Assembly (NCBI GenBank): GCA_016183935.1
Contig: JACPDR010000028.1
Location: 62,001-126,000 of the forward strand
Direction of reading: 5' to 3'
Origin: Caulobacterales bacterium
Lineage (GTDB): Bacteria; Pseudomonadota; Alphaproteobacteria; Caulobacterales; Caulobacteraceae
DNA length: 64,000 nt
In this document: positions 61,214 through 64,000 of the stretch, piece by piece
How the letters are laid out: every line of letters begins with the position of its first letter
How positions within the stretch are numbered: the first letter of the stretch is position 1
Translations under genes and position numbers: made by a program
The notes under the pieces: generated by a model
Seen by the model: only the letters and a program-made list of their open reading frames with translations
Database searches by the model: none
What the model was told of the DNA's origin: nothing

Positions 61214-61772
61214 CCCCGCGCGGATCGTTGCGCCGTTCGGCCGTCTTCCAGCGCCGCAGCTGTTCGAGCGTATAGGCGGCCGGCTGGCCGGCGATGGCCG
61301 GATTGCCCCGACCGACTCCCTGACCGTCGGCGCCGTGGCAACTGGCGCAGGCGATGACGCCCCGGGCGGGCGCGCCGTCCCGGTATACCCCGGGCGCCGA
61401 TGTCGTGGGCCTCGCCCCGGCGGTCGGCGGCGGCAGGGCCGCGTACCAGGCCGCCACCGCGCGCCGGTCGCCGTCGTCCAGCCATTGGGCGACCGGGCCC
61501 ATCACCGCGTCCGCCCGGGTCTCGTTGGCGTAGTCCTCGAGTTGCTTCTGCAGATAGCCTGCGTCGAGCCCGGCGAGACGCGGCACGCTGACGCCGTCTC
61601 CGGCGCCATCGAGGCCGTGGCAGGCGAAACAGGCGTTGGCGGGACCGCCCTCGCCGCCGCCCATGGCGATGATCTCGCCGTCCGCGCTGAAGGCTTCGCC
61701 GGTCCGGTTGGTCGCCGGCGTGCAGGCCGCGGCGGCGGTCGCGAGGGCAAGGACGGCAGGGATCAGGCGCAC
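61038..61772 (-). CDS. Lipoprotein di-haem cytochrome c
   Basis: 244 aa from GTG 61772, which gives a lipoprotein signal (lipobox AAAC); the longer frame to 61874 is less likely. Two CxxCH haem sites (CFACHG and CASCHG) with distal Met residues (AVMGPVA, GVMADAV). The last about 25 residues (AAAAAARPAAS…) overlap the b561 gene by 176 bases on the other strand and are low complexity. Reads opposite to the oxidase cluster. Confidence 0.85.
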   Translation of the reverse strand: MRLIPAVLALATAAAACTPATNRTGEAFSADGEIIAMGGGEGGPANACFACHGLDGAGDGVSVPRLAGLDAGYLQKQLEDYANETRADAVMGPVAQWLDDGDRRAVAAWYAALPPPTAGARPTTSAPGVYRDGAPARGVIACASCHGADGQGVGRGNPAIAGQPAAYTLEQLRRWKTAERRNDPRGVMADAVAGLTDAEMRTIAAWLETLPAAPAPDSDAASASVAAAAAARPAASRGTRRPGR

Positions 61773-61888
61773 CCGAAACCAACAACCCGCCGACCTTTGC
61801 GGTTCCGCCGCCGGAACCGTGACGCTGAGCACGGGTTTGATCCCCGAAAGGGGCAGGATGGCTGGCCAGTTCATCGGGCAGGACGAGA

Positions 61889-62254
61889 ATGACGCGATGG
61901 GCGCCGCTGGCGGCGGTCCTGCTGGCCGCCTGTGGGGAGAAGACCGTGCCGCCCCGGACCATCGCCGGGGCCGACCCGGCGCGCGGCCTGGCTGTGATCG
62001 AGCGGGTCGGCTGCGCGGCCTGCCACGCCATTCCGGGCGTCGACTGGCCGCGGGGCAGGGCCGGACCGTCGCTGGACGGGTTCGGGGCCAGCCCGCTGAT
62101 CGCCGGCCGCCTGCCCAACCGGCCCGACCTGCTGACCGCCTGGCTGCTCGACCCTCCGTCGCTGGTGCCCGGCACGGCCATGCCGCCGTCGGCGATCAGC
62201 GAGGCCGAAGCCCGCGACGTCGCGGCCTACCTCTATACGCTCGATGACCGCTGA
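61889..62254 (+). CDS. Lipoprotein mono-haem cytochrome c
   Basis: 121 aa, lipobox LLAAC, one haem site CAACH and a C-terminal AMPPSAIS with the Met ligand. Overlaps the start of the subunit II gene by 11 bases. Likely electron donor to the caa3 oxidase, or a remnant of a duplicated domain. Confidence 0.88.
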   Translation: MTRWAPLAAVLLAACGEKTVPPRTIAGADPARGLAVIERVGCAACHAIPGVDWPRGRAGPSLDGFGASPLIAGRLPNRPDLLTAWLLDPPSLVPGTAMPPSAISEAEARDVAAYLYTLDDR

Positions 62255-63203
62255 CCTGGCGCCGGAGGGGATCGGCGGCTGGCCGCCGCCGGCGCTGGAC
62301 CCGGCCGGGCCGTTCGCGGGGCCGCTGAACGTGCTGGCGTGGGTGTTGTTCGCCATGGGCGCGGCGGTGCTGCTCGTCGTGCTGGTCGCCCTGGGGCTCG
62401 CCCTGTTCGGCCCCCGCCGCTGGCGGGCGCGGCTGGGCGGCGAGCGGCTGGTATGGATCGGCGGGCTGGCCTTTCCGGTCGTGGTGCTCAGCGCCCTGCT
62501 GGTCTACGGCCTCGGCCTGACCTCGCGTCTGACGCAGGAGCCGGCGCCCGGCGAGATGCGGGTGCGGGTCACCGGCGAGATGTGGTGGTGGCGGGTCGCC
62601 TATCTGGACGGGCAAGGCCGCGAGGTGTTGCAGGACGCCAACGAGGTGCACATCCCGGCGGGACGTCCGGTGGTGCTGGAGCTGGACTCCGCCGACGTCA
62701 TCCACAGCCTGTGGATTCCGCGCCTCAGCGGCAAGGTCGACATGATCCCCGGTCGCCGCAACCTGATGCGGGTGCAGGCCGACGCCCCCGGCGCCTACGG
62801 CGGCCAGTGCGCCGAATACTGCGGCGGCCCCCATGCGCTGATGGGGCTGGTGGTGGTCGCGCATGAGCCCCGTGAGTTCGAGGCGTGGCGGGCGCGTCAG
62901 GCCATCCCGGCCCCGACGGCGAGCCTGCCCGGCCCCGGCGCCGCGGTGTTCGCCCGCGCCGGCTGCGGGGCCTGCCACACGGTGGCGGGGACGGCCTTCA
63001 ACGGACTGGCCGGGCCGGACCTCAGCCACGTCGGCGCGCGCCGCACCCTGGGCGCCGGCATCCTGTCCAACAACCACGGGACCATGGCCGGCTGGATTTC
63101 GGACAGCCAGGCCATCAAGCCGGGCAACCGCATGCCGGCCTATCCGGTGCTGACCGGCCAGGAGCTGCGCGACGTCTCGGCCTGGCTCGAGAGCCTGAAG
63201 TGA
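62244..63203 (+). CDS. ctaC: Cytochrome c oxidase subunit II with fused cytochrome c (caa3 type)
   Basis: 319 aa. Two N-terminal membrane helices, the CuA cupredoxin domain with ligands in IHSLWIP (His), GQCAEYCGGPHALM (two Cys, His, Met) and EMWWWRVAYL aromatic stretch, then a C-terminal cytochrome c domain with CGACH and GNRMPAYP Met ligand. Diagnostic of a caa3 oxidase. Overlaps the next gene by four bases (GTGA). Confidence 0.94.
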   Translation: MTADLAPEGIGGWPPPALDPAGPFAGPLNVLAWVLFAMGAAVLLVVLVALGLALFGPRRWRARLGGERLVWIGGLAFPVVVLSALLVYGLGLTSRLTQEPAPGEMRVRVTGEMWWWRVAYLDGQGREVLQDANEVHIPAGRPVVLELDSADVIHSLWIPRLSGKVDMIPGRRNLMRVQADAPGAYGGQCAEYCGGPHALMGLVVVAHEPREFEAWRARQAIPAPTASLPGPGAAVFARAGCGACHTVAGTAFNGLAGPDLSHVGARRTLGAGILSNNHGTMAGWISDSQAIKPGNRMPAYPVLTGQELRDVSAWLESLK

Positions 63204-64000
63204 AGAGCGAGACCGGCTTCGACCCGGCCCTCTACGAGCGCTTCCCCACGAAGGGGGAGCGGCCCGCCGGGGAGCTCGAGGCGCTCGAGGACGTCTGGTG
63301 CGCCCCCAGGGGCTGGCAGTGGATCACCGCCATCAACAACAATTTCGTCGGCGTCTACTACGTCGGCGCGGCCATGCTGTTCTTCGTGCTGGCGGGCGTC
63401 CTTGCGGTGCTGATGCGCACCCAGCTGGCCGTGCCGATGAACGGCTTCCTGCCGCAGGAGACCTACAACCAGTTCTTCACCGTGCACGGCACGACGATGA
63501 TGTTCCTGTTCGCGGTGCCGGCGGTCGAGGCGCTGGGCGTGCTGCTGCTCCCGCAGATGCTGGGGGCGCGCGACCTGCCCTTTCCGAGGCTCAGCGCCTA
63601 CGCCTTCTGGGCCTATCTGATCGGCGGCCTGGCCTTCTTCGCCTCGTTGTTCTTCGGCCTCGCCCCCAACGGCGGCTGGTTCATGTATCCGCCGCTGACT
63701 TCGACGGCGTGGTCGCCGGGGATCAACGCCGACTTCTGGCTGCTGGGCATTGGCTTTATCGAGATATCGGCCATCGCCGGAGCCATCGAGATCATCGTCG
63801 GCGTGCTGCGCACTCGCGCCCCCGGCATGACCCTCGACAAGCTGCCGATCTTCGCCTGGGCCATGCTGATCTTCGCCGGGATGATCATCATCGCCTTCCC
63901 GTCGATCATCCTCTCGACCCTGCTGCTGGAGGTCGAGCGGGCGCTGAACTGGCCCTTCTTCGATCCGCTCAAGGGCGGCGATCCGCTGCTGTGGCAGCAC
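63200..64000 (+). CDS. ctaD: Cytochrome c oxidase subunit I (5' part)
   Basis: 267 codons visible from GTG 63200 to the window end. Contains TVHGTTMMF with the low-spin haem His ligand, and helices I-VI of the haem-copper oxidase fold. The start overlaps the subunit II stop. The polar N-terminal segment of about 40 residues before the first helix is typical of the caa3 branch, which often has subunit III fused; the window ends too early to tell. Confidence 0.93.
   Translation, partial: MKSETGFDPALYERFPTKGERPAGELEALEDVWCAPRGWQWITAINNNFVGVYYVGAAMLFFVLAGVLAVLMRTQLAVPMNGFLPQETYNQFFTVHGTTMMFLFAVPAVEALGVLLLPQMLGARDLPFPRLSAYAFWAYLIGGLAFFASLFFGLAPNGGWFMYPPLTSTAWSPGINADFWLLGIGFIEISAIAGAIEIIVGVLRTRAPGMTLDKLPIFAWAMLIFAGMIIIAFPSIILSTLLLEVERALNWPFFDPLKGGDPLLWQH

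Overview
The window is high-GC DNA from an alphaproteobacterium of the Caulobacteraceae, most likely a Brevundimonas-type genome. The evidence is the gene content and wording of the proteins: a CpdR-like single-domain response regulator, a TTGACG-type promoter, PhaR, a PutA without a DNA-binding domain, a branched-chain keto-acid dehydrogenase operon driven by an Lrp-type regulator, and many small conserved Caulobacterales-type membrane proteins. The genus is inferred from sequence style and not from a search. Almost all of the window is core chromosome; there is no prophage, integrase, transposase or CRISPR array.

1-12 kb: a winged-helix regulator (cut by the window edge) with a membrane protein that carries an in-frame TAG; class I ribonucleotide reductase alpha subunit nrdA; a PAP2 phosphatase; a GT2 and an ArnT-like glycosyltransferase pair read divergently; HMG-CoA lyase; the RNA ligase rtcB behind a possible leader ORF and terminator; and a UGT-type glycosyltransferase. 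12-19 kb: putA, a GT4 glycosyltransferase, and two separately transcribed phosphate genes (OprP/O-type porin and pstS), each with a recognisable Pho box. 19-26 kb: a tight bkd operon (E1 alpha, E1 beta, E2, a small exported protein, E3) with a divergent Lrp-type regulator. The E2 gene contains a 125-bp palindromic repeat inside its coding sequence.

26-41 kb: pirin, tandem small exported paralogues, an LLM-type flavin oxidoreductase, an alpha/beta hydrolase, the rpmH-rnpA-yidC-engB cluster (yidD missing), a TVP38-type membrane protein, an orphan sensor kinase, a cytochrome b plus YedY-like molybdoenzyme pair, and nrdB followed by a Gfo/Idh/MocA oxidoreductase that appears to start at CTG. 41-54 kb: AraC regulator, CPBP protease, GST, a MASE1 hybrid kinase, a nucleotidyltransferase plus metallophosphoesterase pair, a TMEM165-type Mn exporter behind a yybP-ykoY (Mn2+) riboswitch, phaR and phaA, a pyrophosphatase, a probable unannotated small RNA with an operator inside its promoter, and N-formylglutamate amidohydrolase. 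54-64 kb: cpdR, tRNA-Val(GAC), a solitary DNA cytosine-5 methyltransferase, a Cys-rich copper-storage protein, small hydrophilic proteins, and a respiratory block that places a membrane PQQ glucose dehydrogenase next to CtaG, cytochrome b561, two c-type cytochromes and a caa3-type oxidase (subunit I runs off the end).

The most useful non-routine observations are the small RNA at 52998-53079, the Mn riboswitch with mutually exclusive stems, the palindromic element inside bkdB, the CTG start overlapping the nrdB stop, the internal TAG near 310, and the unexplained nucleotidyltransferase/metallophosphoesterase pair.
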